Assembly: GCA_028292625.1 (NCBI GenBank)
Contig: JAQGLY010000007.1
Span: 35,568-99,567, forward strand
Reading direction: 5' to 3'
Length of the DNA stretch: 64,000 nucleotides
Source: Herbaspirillum sp.
GTDB lineage: Bacteria > Pseudomonadota > Gammaproteobacteria > Burkholderiales > Burkholderiaceae_D
Position numbers and translations under genes: made by a program. Below, one piece after another: positions 9,273 through 17,950 of this stretch (positions are counted from its first letter, which is position 1; every line of letters starts with the position of its first letter). The notes beneath the pieces are model-generated. The model saw only the letters and a list, made by a program, of their open reading frames with translations, was not told the DNA's origin and did no database searches.

Positions 9273-9411
9273 GCAGGGCGATTCATTGCGCAGAGGTGTA
9301 TAGTTACAGAAAAAGTTAATATATTTTTCAGGAATAGCCTGCCAGCGAAGTGGGGCCGCGGAAAGTAGTTCGGGCCGGCGGGAATAAGGCGAACAGTCAG
9401 TAGGAGACAAC

Positions 9412-11433
9412 GTGACTGCCAACGAGCCAAACCAGCGGCTACCCAATCCCCAAAACAACCGGAAGATCATGGCCGCTTGGGAAAAATTCCTGAGCGGGGA
9501 TGTTCCACCGCCCCATGCATTGCGTTGCCTAATCGATGATTCCTGGCGGCGCTGCCTGGAGGTGCAGGTCGATCCCGACCGGCAGCAGGCACCATCTCCT
9601 GTCAATGAGGCCACACTCGATTCCTTGCGACACCAGCATCGGGAGTTGCTGACCGCCGGCAAACAGGTCATGGCGATGGCCAAGGATTTCCTGGCCGAAA
9701 CCAACACGATCATGATCCTGACCGATCCGAACGGGATGATATTGGCCGTTGAAGGCGATCCCCGCGCGTTGGGGGCGGCCGAGGACATTCACCTCATTGC
9801 CGGAAGCAGTTGGAACGAGCTGATTTGCGGGACCAATGCGATCGGCACCGCCCTATCAATCGGCCAGCCGGTGCAGATCCATGCAGCAGAGCATTTTTGT
9901 TCCGGGATCAAGCAGTGGACGTGTTCAGCGACCGTCATTCGCGATCCCTATGACGGGAAGATCCTGGGCTCGATTGATGTTTCCGGTCTGGGCAAGACAT
10001 TCAGTCCTCATAGCCTGGCCTTGGCCGTCACCACCGCCAGCCGAATCGAGAGCCAACTGGCCAAATTGGAGATGGAGTTCCGGTATCAATTGCTGGAACG
10101 GGGCATGGCGAAAATGTCCAGCGCGACAGACGGCGTGATTATCTGCGATCGTCGCGGGTATCCGATCAAGGCAAACGAGCGGGCAGCAACTGCTCTGCTG
10201 GCGCGCGGCATAGACTTCGATCTCAAAAACACGACCCGTCTGCCGACCTTGAGCGTGGGGACATTTGCGACCCCGACGCGCGGTGAGGCGCCCGAATGGC
10301 TCCGCGCGGACTGGGCCGAGCCGATTATCGATGGAGGGGAGCGGATCGGAACTCTGTTGACGATTCCAGGCTTAGCGCAGACCGGCGGCTCTTTACACGC
10401 TGCCCGAAAGGAAAGAGCCGCGAAAGCTGCGATGACTACGGACAACAGGGGTTTTGCGGGTATCGTGGGCAGCAGCGACGCCTTGGCGCAGGCGGTGCAA
10501 AAGGCAAAGCTGCTTGCAAAAACCAATGTGCCTGTGCTGTTGCTCGGCGAAACAGGGGTAGGCAAGGAAAACTTTGCGCAAGGGATCCACCGCTCCGGAC
10601 AGATAGCGGAACGTCCATTTGTTGCGCTCAACTGCGGCGGGCTTTCCAAGGATCTCTTGGCCAGCGAACTCTTTGGCCATTGCGAGGGGGCCTTCACTGG
10701 ATCGCGTCGCGGCGGCATGGCCGGCAAGGTCGAGGCGGCGAACGGTGGCACGCTGTTTTTGGACGAGATCGGTGAAATGCCGCTGGAGTTGCAACCGCAC
10801 TTCTTGCGGGTCCTGGAAGAAGGGGAAATTTATCGTATCGGCGAAACCAAGCCACGAAAAATCGGCTTCAAGCTGATCGCGGCGACCAACAGGGATCTCC
10901 GGGAGGAGGTTGCCGAGGGCCGGTTCCGCATGGACCTCTTTTATCGGGTATCGGTCACCAGCATCCGCATTCCGCCGCTGCGGGAACGTAGAGAGGATAT
11001 CCGGCCGCTGGTGGAGCATTTTCTCTGCAAGTTTGCCGAACAGTATGGCGCCCAGCCAAAGCAGATCGAGCCGGAAGTAATCACTGCGCTGGAAAAATAT
11101 CCGTGGCCGGGGAACGTGCGTGAACTGCGCAATGTCGTGGAGAGTATGTTTCTGATGGCCGACCGGGAGTCGTTAGGTGTCGATGACCTCCCATCTGAAA
11201 TTGAATTGCCGCCCGTTTCCGACGACTGGAAAGTTGACGTTCGCTCTCCCGCGACCATGGGAAAGCTGGAAGACGCGGAACTGGAGTTCATCCGGGAGAC
11301 GCTCGAAGCCGACGGAGGTAATCTAACCCTGGTGGCCAAGCATCTCGGCATTGCGAAGAGCACCCTGTACATCAAGCTCAAAAAATATGGCTTGGATCAA
11401 CTTGTGACTGGCGTCAGAGGTTCAGGTCGCTAG
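9412..11433 (+). CDS. Sigma-54-dependent transcriptional activator, AcoR type (GAF, AAA+, Fis)
   Basis: This is an enhancer-binding protein that remodels sigma-54 RNA polymerase. The GTG start at 9412 has AGGAG 6 bases before it; the product is 673 residues. Residues about 80-220 form a GAF-like sensor (NAIGTALSIGQPVQIHAAEHF), typical of AcoR-type activators. A second, PAS-like segment spans about 225-320. The AAA+ domain has Walker A GETGVGKE (379-386), the sigma-54 contact loop GAFTGSR (426-432) and Walker B GGTLFLDEIGE (445-455). A Fis-type helix-turn-helix ends the protein (GNLTLVAKHLGIAKSTLYIKL). It is divergent from phaZ. Known nit1C clusters of cyanide-assimilating pseudomonads start with a sigma-54 regulator called nitA; whether this gene is its counterpart is unresolved. 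Confidence 0.95.
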   Translation: MTANEPNQRLPNPQNNRKIMAAWEKFLSGDVPPPHALRCLIDDSWRRCLEVQVDPDRQQAPSPVNEATLDSLRHQHRELLTAGKQVMAMAKDFLAETNTIMILTDPNGMILAVEGDPRALGAAEDIHLIAGSSWNELICGTNAIGTALSIGQPVQIHAAEHFCSGIKQWTCSATVIRDPYDGKILGSIDVSGLGKTFSPHSLALAVTTASRIESQLAKLEMEFRYQLLERGMAKMSSATDGVIICDRRGYPIKANERAATALLARGIDFDLKNTTRLPTLSVGTFATPTRGEAPEWLRADWAEPIIDGGERIGTLLTIPGLAQTGGSLHAARKERAAKAAMTTDNRGFAGIVGSSDALAQAVQKAKLLAKTNVPVLLLGETGVGKENFAQGIHRSGQIAERPFVALNCGGLSKDLLASELFGHCEGAFTGSRRGGMAGKVEAANGGTLFLDEIGEMPLELQPHFLRVLEEGEIYRIGETKPRKIGFKLIAATNRDLREEVAEGRFRMDLFYRVSVTSIRIPPLRERREDIRPLVEHFLCKFAEQYGAQPKQIEPEVITALEKYPWPGNVRELRNVVESMFLMADRESLGVDDLPSEIELPPVSDDWKVDVRSPATMGKLEDAELEFIRETLEADGGNLTLVAKHLGIAKSTLYIKLKKYGLDQLVTGVRGSGR

Positions 11434-11496
11434 TTTCCTATCATCCAGGTCCTTACATTTTCCGAGCTCGCGTAGGCATTGGGCATCCGCATAATC

Positions 11497-12891
11497 TCAG
11501 ACCACGGCCGGCCTCACCAACGGCGCACCCTGCAAGGCCTCCGCAATCAATTGCAGCGCATGCCCGACGTTTTCCCGATCGGCAATGCCGCCGATGCAAA
11601 CCCGTACCGCTTCCGGTGCTTGCGCCGATACCGAAAATGCATCGCTGGCCACCACCCCGATGCCCGATGAACGCATATGGGCAGCAAATGCTTTGCGCCC
11701 CCACGGTTCCGGCAGGCTGATCCACAAATGAAAGGCCTCGGGCTTCGATACATAACTGCCGGCGGGGAGGATACGTGCTGCCAGCTTTTGCCGGGCCATC
11801 GATTCCCGGCGGATGGCGTTCAATGCGAGATCCGCCGTTCCTTCGCGAATCCAGCGTGTCGCCAGCGCCGAGGTGATCGGTGACGCCATCACGGTCGTGG
11901 CGCGCAATGCCGACGCCAGGCGCGATGCATATTGGGCATCCGGGGCGACCAGGTAAGCCACCCGCAACCCGGCGCTGACGCATTTCGCCAGCCCGGCCAC
12001 ATAAAACGTGATGTCGGCCCCGATGGCGGCAATCGGCGGCGGCGACGAGCGCGGCAGAAAGCCGTAGGCATCATCTTCAATGATCGCCACGCCGTAATGA
12101 CGCGCCACGTCAACCAGCGCGCGGCGGCGATCTTCCGATATGGTGGCGGTGGTCGGATTGAGCAGGGTCGGATTGCAATACAGCGCTTTCGGCGCGTATT
12201 GCGCGCAGGCTGCGGCAAACGCCACGGCGTCGATTCCCTCGCCGTCCATGGGCAGACCGATCAGCCGGATGCCGAGCTGCGCGGCCAGGGATTGCAGTCC
12301 GGGATAGGTCAGTTCTTCGCAGCAGATCGCCGAGCCGGACACCGCTAGCGTGGTCAGCACGGCGAGCAATGCGCATTGCGCACCCGGCGTGACCAACAAG
12401 CGATCCGAATCCACGGACAATCCGCGCCGGCGCAACCACAGCACGCCCGCCGCGCGATCGTTCGCCGATCCGCCGAAGTCCTGATACCGCATGATGTCCT
12501 TCAACTGACCAGCTAGTTCGGCCACACCCTTTTGCATCAGCGTCATTAATTCTTCCGGGTAAGGTTCCGGCGCCATGTTCATCGACATATCGACATTGGG
12601 CCGTCCTTCGATCATTCGCGGAATTCTGACGCGGCGGCGGCCGCATACAAAGGTGCCGCGTCCGATCACGGAATCGATCAGCCCGCGCCGATGCGCTTCG
12701 GAATACGCTCGCGCCACGGTAGTGAAATCGATGCCCAGCATATCGGCCAATTTGCGTTGCGGCGGCAAGCGTTGTTCCGCGCTTAATAGTCCCACGGCAA
12801 TATCTTCGGCAATCGCATTGGCGATCGACAGATACAGCGGGGCATTGCCCTTCTTGAGTTTCGGCAGCCAGCCGGCGGGTAATTTCGTCAT
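11497..12891 (-). CDS. MocR/GntR-family regulator with aminotransferase-like domain
   Basis: The 464-residue protein joins an N-terminal winged helix (about 15-85; LPPQRKLADMLGIDFTTVAR) to a type I PLP-fold domain (about 105-460). The PLP lysine is K303 in GLAKCVSAGLR. YCNPTLLNPT and IIEDDAYGFLP match the cofactor-contact segments. Members usually sense an amino compound or PLP through this domain and often act on the divergent operon. The gene faces away from the Nit1C cluster across a 426-base gap that contains two matching palindromes, one just upstream of this gene. The inferred role is autoregulation and control of Nit1C. The end at 11497 is convergent with the sigma-54 activator gene. 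Confidence 0.93.
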   Translation of the reverse strand: MTKLPAGWLPKLKKGNAPLYLSIANAIAEDIAVGLLSAEQRLPPQRKLADMLGIDFTTVARAYSEAHRRGLIDSVIGRGTFVCGRRRVRIPRMIEGRPNVDMSMNMAPEPYPEELMTLMQKGVAELAGQLKDIMRYQDFGGSANDRAAGVLWLRRRGLSVDSDRLLVTPGAQCALLAVLTTLAVSGSAICCEELTYPGLQSLAAQLGIRLIGLPMDGEGIDAVAFAAACAQYAPKALYCNPTLLNPTTATISEDRRRALVDVARHYGVAIIEDDAYGFLPRSSPPPIAAIGADITFYVAGLAKCVSAGLRVAYLVAPDAQYASRLASALRATTVMASPITSALATRWIREGTADLALNAIRRESMARQKLAARILPAGSYVSKPEAFHLWISLPEPWGRKAFAAHMRSSGIGVVASDAFSVSAQAPEAVRVCIGGIADRENVGHALQLIAEALQGAPLVRPAVV

Positions 12892-12928
12892 ATGGATTTC
12901 TCCCTATCAATACTTTGAACCTAAAGCG

Positions 12929-12956
12929 ATTGCATGCATTTTTCATTCCATGCAAT
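12929..12956. promoter_or_regulatory. Palindromic operator 1 (MocR side)
   Basis: ATTGCATG and CATGCAAT form a perfect 8-bp inverted repeat over a 12-base AT-rich spacer, 38 bases before the mocR-type start codon. The same layout recurs at 13169-13194, including the shared TTTTTC in the spacer and the preceding GCG. Confidence 0.65.
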
Positions 12957-13168
12957 TTGCTTCGCCCACCCGCCCGCACGCTTCATGCATGCACATTTTA
13001 AGGATTTTTCGCACAGTTTTAAAGCGTCGAAATTCGCCGGCGCGCTGCGTGTAAATGCCGATTGAATGGGTGGATTGACTGGATCTTATTTTTTGAGCGA
13101 GAGTCCACGACCTCCACTTCGATTTTGCATTCCAGTAGGAGTCGCAATTTTTGTCGTTGGGGCACGCG

Positions 13169-13194
13169 ATTGTATGTATTTTTCTCCATACAAT
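13169..13194. promoter_or_regulatory. Palindromic operator 2 (Nit1C side)
   Basis: ATTGTATG and CATACAAT form a perfect 8-bp inverted repeat over a 10-base spacer. It differs from operator 1 by compensating C-to-T and G-to-A changes in both arms, which supports selection on the palindrome. A further ATTGCATG half-site lies at 13211-13218, at the edge of the -24/-12 element. Confidence 0.65.
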
Positions 13195-13216
13195 TTTGCC
13201 CGGTCAAGCGATTGCA

Positions 13217-13231
13217 TGGCACGCATGATGC
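13217..13231 (+). promoter_or_regulatory. Sigma-54-like promoter for the Nit1C operon
   Basis: TGGCACGCATGATGC has a perfect -24 block and correct GC spacing, with ATGC in place of TTGC, the same deviation as the promoter at 7140. The predicted start near 13243 leaves about 75 bases before the first gene. The rest of the 12892-13317 gap shows no gene. I found no full copy of the enhancer element A/B here, only TTCGATTTT at 13118-13126, 90 bases upstream. Confidence 0.55.
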
Positions 13232-13317
13232 ATTCAGTCGGGGCATCGCGCATCCGGTCCGGCCGGATATTCAAGCGATAGAGCCCCCCTTTCCACCATC
13301 CATCTGGAGCCAACACC

Positions 13318-13800
13318 ATGCCAACGGTACAACAAGCCGCCCACGCCAAAGGCGATTTTTTTGTCGACTACGAAGAAAAAGTGTTTGAGGACGTCAAAGC
13401 ATTGCCAGGTGAAAAGGCGCTGGTCACTTTTCATACCGTGGCCTTCGAAGGCTCCATCGGTTTCGTCAATCTGTTACAGGCAACCCGCTTGCAGCGCAAA
13501 GGTTACGACACCTCCGTGCTGCTGTACGGCCCCGGCGTCACGCTCGGCATTCAGCGCGGTTTCCCGACACTCGGCGATGACGCCTTCCCCGGCCATTTAA
13601 ATCAAAACAATCAACTGGTGAAATTCATGGCCGAAGGCGGCAAAGTCTATGCCTGCCGCTTTGCGCTGCAAGCCCTGTACGGTCACGGCGAACCTTCACT
13701 GATTCCCGGCATTCGCGCCATCAGTCCACTGGACGTGCTGGATCTCAAACTGCTGCATACCCGGGACAAGGCCGTGATCATCGACACTTGGACCTTGTAG
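13318..13800 (+). CDS. nitB: Nit1C protein, MSMEG_0572/Sll0783 family
   Basis: This 160-residue cytoplasmic protein heads the operon. It belongs to the family named after MSMEG_0572 and cyanobacterial Sll0783, a nitrogen-starvation-induced protein reported to be needed for PHB accumulation in Synechocystis. Its biochemical role is unknown. The segments [22 protein letters not shown] and [21 protein letters not shown] resemble DsrE-like or nucleotide-binding folds, but I see no catalytic motif I can name. The ATG follows CTGGAG. The gene order downstream (nitrilase, radical SAM, GNAT, AIR-like, small protein, flavoprotein) makes membership of the Nit1C cluster certain. Its presence close to phaZ in this genome is notable. 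Confidence 0.92.
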   Translation: MPTVQQAAHAKGDFFVDYEEKVFEDVKALPGEKALVTFHTVAFEGSIGFVNLLQATRLQRKGYDTSVLLYGPGVTLGIQRGFPTLGDDAFPGHLNQNNQLVKFMAEGGKVYACRFALQALYGHGEPSLIPGIRAISPLDVLDLKLLHTRDKAVIIDTWTL

Positions 13801-13818
13801 GAAAACAAGGGGCAGATC

Positions 13819-14889
13819 ATGACGACAGCGAAAAAGACGGTGCGCGCGGCAGCGATCCAGATTGCGCCCGATATGGAAAGCGCAGGCGGCACGCTGGACA
13901 AGGTATGCGCGTCCATTCGGCAGGCGGCGGCGCAAGGCGCGGAACTGGCGGTTTTTCCGGAAACCTTCGTTCCCTACTATCCGTATTTTTCCTTTGTGCG
14001 GCCGCCCTTCGCGTCCGGCCCCGAACATCTGCTGCTGTACGAACGCGCGGTAGCGGTGCCGGGTCCGGTGACGGAAGCGGTCGCGGCGGCGGCGCGCAGT
14101 CACGGCATGGTGGTGGTGCTGGGCGTGAACGAACGCGATCACGGTACGCTATACAACACGCAACTGGTGTTCGACGCCGATGGCGAGCTGGTGCTTAAAC
14201 GCCGAAAAATCACGCCGACGTATCACGAGCGAATGATCTGGGGGCAGGGCGACGGCAGCGGACTGAAGGTTGTGCCCACCGCGGTGGGCCGGATCGGCGC
14301 GCTGGCTTGCTGGGAACATTACAACCCGCTGGCGCGCTATGCGCTGATGGCGCAGCACGAGGAAATCCATTGCTCGCAATTCCCGGGTTCCATGGTCGGC
14401 CAGATCTTTGCCGACCAGATGGAGGTGACGATACGGCATCACGCGTTGGAATCCGGCTGCTTCGTGGTCAATGCCACCGGTTGGCTCACGGATGCGCAGA
14501 TTACCGCGATCACGCCGGATGCCGCGATACAGAAAGCCTTGCGCGGCGGCTGCTGCACCGCCATCGTCTCGCCGGAAGGCGCATTGCTGGCCGAGCCGCT
14601 GCGTAACGGCGAAGGCATGGTCGTCGCCGATCTCGATATGGCGCTGATTACCAAACGCAAACGCATGATGGATTCGGTCGGCCATTACGCGCGGCCGGAA
14701 TTGCTGAGCCTCGTGATCGACGACCGGCGCAGCGCCCCGGTATCGCCGTTATTTCCGAATGGGAGCAGCTCCGGCAATCCCGTTCCCGCCGCATCCGGTA
14801 TTCCGGTGCATTTCTCCTCTCCACTTCCACTTCATGCGAGCGAAAATCATGCAAACAGTGAAGCCATCGAACCAGCAACTGATTACTGA
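13819..14889 (+). CDS. nitC: Nit1-family nitrilase
   Basis: This carbon-nitrogen hydrolase converts nitriles to carboxylate and ammonia. In cyanide-assimilating pseudomonads the nit1C nitrilase NitC is required for growth on cyanide or 2-hydroxynitriles. The product is 356 residues. The Glu-Lys-Cys triad is visible: E48 in [13 protein letters not shown]130 in LKRRKITPT, and C164 in [11 protein letters not shown]. The ATG at 13819 follows AAGGGG and lies 18 bases after the previous stop. The 3' end overlaps the next start by about 40 bases, which supports one transcript. The natural substrate cannot be read from sequence. Confidence 0.96.
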   Translation: MTTAKKTVRAAAIQIAPDMESAGGTLDKVCASIRQAAAQGAELAVFPETFVPYYPYFSFVRPPFASGPEHLLLYERAVAVPGPVTEAVAAAARSHGMVVVLGVNERDHGTLYNTQLVFDADGELVLKRRKITPTYHERMIWGQGDGSGLKVVPTAVGRIGALACWEHYNPLARYALMAQHEEIHCSQFPGSMVGQIFADQMEVTIRHHALESGCFVVNATGWLTDAQITAITPDAAIQKALRGGCCTAIVSPEGALLAEPLRNGEGMVVADLDMALITKRKRMMDSVGHYARPELLSLVIDDRRSAPVSPLFPNGSSSGNPVPAASGIPVHFSSPLPLHASENHANSEAIEPATDY

Positions 14890-15961
14890 GCTGCAATCCC
14901 TGGGCCTGCGGCTGAACGACCCGAACACCGGCGCCCCCAGCCGGCGCGGCGGCGCGGGACCTTCCGATCACAAGGCGGTGGTGGTGGACGGGCATACCGT
15001 GATGATCCCGGTGCATACCGTGAGTTCATCGTCGTCGCCGTTCGTCGCCGCGCCGCGTGGCCCCGACGGCTACAGCGTATTGATGCGCGACGGCGTTTCG
15101 GTCGGCATGGTCTCGTTTCCGCCGCAGCCGCGCTTTTACAAGATGCAAACGCTGGACGGCATCCCCTATTCCAAGATCGCCACGCTGCACGGTTCCGACG
15201 TACTGGCGACCACCGTATTGCAAAGTTGCATCCGCTATGAAAGCCGGCGCAAAACGTGTCAGTTCTGCGCCATCGGCCAATCGCTGGCTGCGGGCCGCAC
15301 CATTTTGCGCAAGACGCCCGAACAACTGGCCGAGGTGGCGCGCGCCGCCGTGCTGCTCGACGGCGTCAAGCACATGGTAATGACGACCGGCACGCCCAAC
15401 GCCACCGACCGCGGCGCGCAGATACTGTGCGAAAGCGCGTTCGCGGTAAAGAGCGCCGTCGATCTGCCGATCCAGGGGCAGTGCGAACCGCCGGATGACG
15501 AAGTCTGGTTCAAACGGATGCGCGATGCCGGCATCGATTCCCTGGGCATGCATCTGGAGGCGGTGACGCCGGCAGTGCGCGCGCGCATCATGCCGGGCAA
15601 GGCCGCCGTATCGATCGCGCGTTATTTCGAGGCGTTCGACCGGGCCGTCGCTGTATTCGGCCGCGGCCAGGTCAGCACCTACATCCTGGCCGGCCTGGGC
15701 GACGCCGCCCAAGACATATTGCGGACCTGCGAAATACTGATCGCCGTCGGCGTCTATCCGTTTGTCGTGCCGTTCGTGCCGATCGCCGGTACGCCGCTTG
15801 AGGACCATCCCCCGCCGTCGGCGCAAGCGATGCGCGATCTGCTTACGCCGCTGGCCGCGATGCTCGCGAAGGGCGGCCTGCGCTCGACCGAGATCAAGGC
15901 CGGCTGCGGCCGTTGCGGCGCATGTTCGTCGCTGTCCACCTTTGAAAAGGAACCGTCATGA
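14849..15961 (+). CDS. nitD: Nit1C radical SAM protein, MSMEG_0568 family
   Basis: This predicted radical S-adenosylmethionine enzyme has an unknown reaction. With the start at 14849 ([10 protein letters not shown]) it has 370 residues. Another ATG lies at 14834, and the frame opens at 14759 inside the nitrilase gene. The cluster-binding motif is C127-X9-C137-X2-C140 ([14 protein letters not shown]), not the usual CX3CX2C. The C-terminus adds C353-X2-C356-X2-C359 ([10 protein letters not shown]), which could bind a second cluster. The barrel region includes the motifs [10 protein letters not shown] and [12 protein letters not shown]. The stop codon overlaps the next start (ATGA), so the two are translationally coupled. 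Confidence 0.92.
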   Translation: MQTVKPSNQQLITELQSLGLRLNDPNTGAPSRRGGAGPSDHKAVVVDGHTVMIPVHTVSSSSSPFVAAPRGPDGYSVLMRDGVSVGMVSFPPQPRFYKMQTLDGIPYSKIATLHGSDVLATTVLQSCIRYESRRKTCQFCAIGQSLAAGRTILRKTPEQLAEVARAAVLLDGVKHMVMTTGTPNATDRGAQILCESAFAVKSAVDLPIQGQCEPPDDEVWFKRMRDAGIDSLGMHLEAVTPAVRARIMPGKAAVSIARYFEAFDRAVAVFGRGQVSTYILAGLGDAAQDILRTCEILIAVGVYPFVVPFVPIAGTPLEDHPPPSAQAMRDLLTPLAAMLAKGGLRSTEIKAGCGRCGACSSLSTFEKEPS

Positions 15962-16548
15962 ACACCGTTTACGCAAATACCGCGAAGGCCGTTCTCGCAT
16001 CCGACGCGGCGTCAGCCATCGCCGCCGCCGCGGCCATCACCCGCACTGTCCACATCAGGCTGGCTGCGGTCGGATCCGAACTCGAAGCAAGCCATCGCTT
16101 GCGCCGCGCCGTGTTCTGTGACGAGCAGGGCATATTCGATACCGACGATATCGACGACATCGACCGGCTGGCATGGCCGATCGCCGCGGTCCTCGGCGCT
16201 CCCGGAGCGTCGGACGAAGTGATCGGCACCGTGCGTATTCACCAAAGTCAGCCGGGCGTCTGGTACGGCTCGCGGCTGGCGGTGGCGCGTCAGGCGCGGC
16301 GCGTCGGTTCGGTGGGCAGCGGTTTGATCAGACTGGCGGTCGGCACCGCGCATGCGCATGGCTGCGAAACCTTCCTGGCCCATGTGCAAAGCCAGAACGT
16401 GCCGATGTTTGAACGTCTGCACTGGACCAGCTTGTCGACCATGGTCGTGCATGGCCGTCCGCATCATCTGATGCAGGCCGACCTCGCGCACTATCCGCCG
16501 ATACACGATGGCGTCGTCGGGTTCCTGCTGACGCTTGGCGCATCGTGA
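15958..16548 (+). CDS. nitE: Nit1C GNAT-family N-acetyltransferase, MSMEG_0567 family
   Basis: This 196-residue protein is predicted to transfer an acyl group from acyl-CoA; the acceptor is unknown. The N-terminal 35 residues are Ala-rich. The GNAT core runs from about 36 (SELEASHRLRRAVFCDEQGIF), through EVIGTVRIHQSQPGVWYGSRLAVARQARRVGSVGSGLI, where VGSVGS is the CoA pyrophosphate loop, to the C-terminal FLAHVQSQNVPMFERLHW. The start overlaps the nitD stop by 4 bases and the stop overlaps the next start. In the AIR-like protein and in this one the order matches other Nit1C clusters. Confidence 0.92.
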   Translation: MNTVYANTAKAVLASDAASAIAAAAAITRTVHIRLAAVGSELEASHRLRRAVFCDEQGIFDTDDIDDIDRLAWPIAAVLGAPGASDEVIGTVRIHQSQPGVWYGSRLAVARQARRVGSVGSGLIRLAVGTAHAHGCETFLAHVQSQNVPMFERLHWTSLSTMVVHGRPHHLMQADLAHYPPIHDGVVGFLLTLGAS

Positions 16549-17576
16549 CCGTTGCGCCGATGTCATCCGACGGGTCGCTGGCGGCGCTGACCGCGCTATT
16601 GCGCGATGCGCGCGGCATTGCGCACAAACGCGATATCGACGCGGTCGTGCGCACCCTCGGCATCGGCGCCGCCGCCGCGCCGGCCGCAGTGCCGGTCGGC
16701 GACGATTGCGCGGCGATCCCGGACGCCGGCGGCAATGGCTATCTGCTGTTCGCCATCGAAGGGTTCATCAATGAATTCGTCGAGAAAGAGCCCTGGTTCG
16801 CCGGCTATTGCGGCGTGATGGTGAACGTCAGCGATATTTATGCGATGGGCGGCCGTCCGCTCGCGGTGGTCGATGCATTGTGGAGCCGCGACGGCGATGC
16901 GGCGCAACCGATTCTGGAAGGGCTGGCGGCGGCTTCTGCGATTTACGGCGTTCCCATCGTCGGCGGCCACAGCAATCGCCGTAACGATCGCGAACAATTG
17001 TCGGTCGCCATCGTCGGCAGGGCCAAGTGTCTGTTGACCAGCTTCGATGCGCGCCCGGACCAGCATCTGCTTGCCGCGATCGATTTGCGCGGTCGATTTC
17101 ACGAGCCTTACGCGTACTGGGACGCCAGCACCGGCGCGCCCGCCGAGCGCCTGCGCCAGGATCTGGAATTGCTGCCGCAGATCGCGGAAGACGGCCTGTG
17201 CGCCGCCGCCAAGGACATCAGCATGGCCGGCGCGGTCGGCACCGCGTTGATGCTGCTGGAATGCTCCGGGCTCGGCGCCACCATCGATCTCGATGCGATT
17301 CCGAAACCCGACGGCGTTCCGCTGCAGCGCTGGTTGTCGGCGTTTCCCAGTTACGGCTTTTTACTGAGCGTGGCGGAGCGGCAACTGGATAGCGTGATCG
17401 CGCGTTTCACCGCGCGCGGCATCGCTTGCGCCGCCATCGGCCGCACCGACCGATCCGGCGTGGTGCGGCTGCAGCGCGGTGAACAGATCGAAACCATGTG
17501 GGACTTCAACCGCGAGCCCTTGATCGGCTGCGGCCGAACGCAATGCGACATGCCGGAGCCCGCCCTTGGCCGATAA
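16545..17576 (+). CDS. nitF: Nit1C AIR-synthase-related protein, Sll0787 family
   Basis: The 343-residue protein belongs to the PurM/SelD/HypE/ThiL fold, which uses ATP to activate substrates by phosphorylation. VPVGDDCAAIPDAGG (about 46-60) carries the acidic metal-binding loop. GVMVNVSDIYAMGGRPLAVVDALW (about 87-110) is the conserved VxDxxAMGxxP-type segment. GHSNRRNDREQLSVAIVG and AKDISMAGAVGTALMLLECSG follow. The substrate is unknown. The GTG at 16545 overlaps the previous stop (GTGA); an internal ATG at 16560 is an alternative. A 54-base gap follows before nitG. Confidence 0.92.
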   Translation: MTVAPMSSDGSLAALTALLRDARGIAHKRDIDAVVRTLGIGAAAAPAAVPVGDDCAAIPDAGGNGYLLFAIEGFINEFVEKEPWFAGYCGVMVNVSDIYAMGGRPLAVVDALWSRDGDAAQPILEGLAAASAIYGVPIVGGHSNRRNDREQLSVAIVGRAKCLLTSFDARPDQHLLAAIDLRGRFHEPYAYWDASTGAPAERLRQDLELLPQIAEDGLCAAAKDISMAGAVGTALMLLECSGLGATIDLDAIPKPDGVPLQRWLSAFPSYGFLLSVAERQLDSVIARFTARGIACAAIGRTDRSGVVRLQRGEQIETMWDFNREPLIGCGRTQCDMPEPALGR

Positions 17577-17630
17577 ATCGCGCGAGCCTTTACCATCCGC
17601 GCCGATCCACTTTTCAATTGGAGGATTCTC

Positions 17631-17924
17631 ATGCCTGAAATGTATTTCAGTGTCCGCTGGCCGGACAACTCGACCAGCGATTGCTATTCGCCGTCGCTGG
17701 TCGTGAAGGATTATCTGGAAGTCGGGAGAGCGTATCCGCTCGCCGAGTTTGTCGAAAGGAGCCGCATTGCATTGAATATCGGCAGCGAGCGGGTGCGCGA
17801 AAAATACGGTTACGCATGTTCTTCGGCAATGGATCAGCTCGGCAGGATAGAACGCGACGCCGAGCGCTTCGTCCAGCAAGAAGACGCACAGGTCGTCATT
17901 GAATCCCTTTCGTCCCTGAACTGA
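17631..17924 (+). CDS. nitG: Nit1C small protein, MSMEG_0570 family
   Basis: This 97-residue protein is of unknown function. It begins MPEMYFSVRWPDNSTSDCYSPSLVVKDYL, a signature of the MSMEG_0570 family (nitrogen starvation response). It has no membrane segment or metal motif beyond two Cys. A strong GGAGG stands before the ATG, so it may be made in larger amounts than its neighbours. It lies between the AIR-like gene and the flavoprotein gene, as in other Nit1C clusters. Confidence 0.9.
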   Translation: MPEMYFSVRWPDNSTSDCYSPSLVVKDYLEVGRAYPLAEFVERSRIALNIGSERVREKYGYACSSAMDQLGRIERDAERFVQQEDAQVVIESLSSLN

Positions 17925-17950
17925 ACCGACGCATTATCCGGAGCTATCTG

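Noticed and set aside
13217..13231. Full copy of enhancer element A/B upstream of Nit1C
   Set aside because: Only a 9-base partial match (TTCGATTTT at 13118) is present, with no partner arm, so it is not listed as a site.
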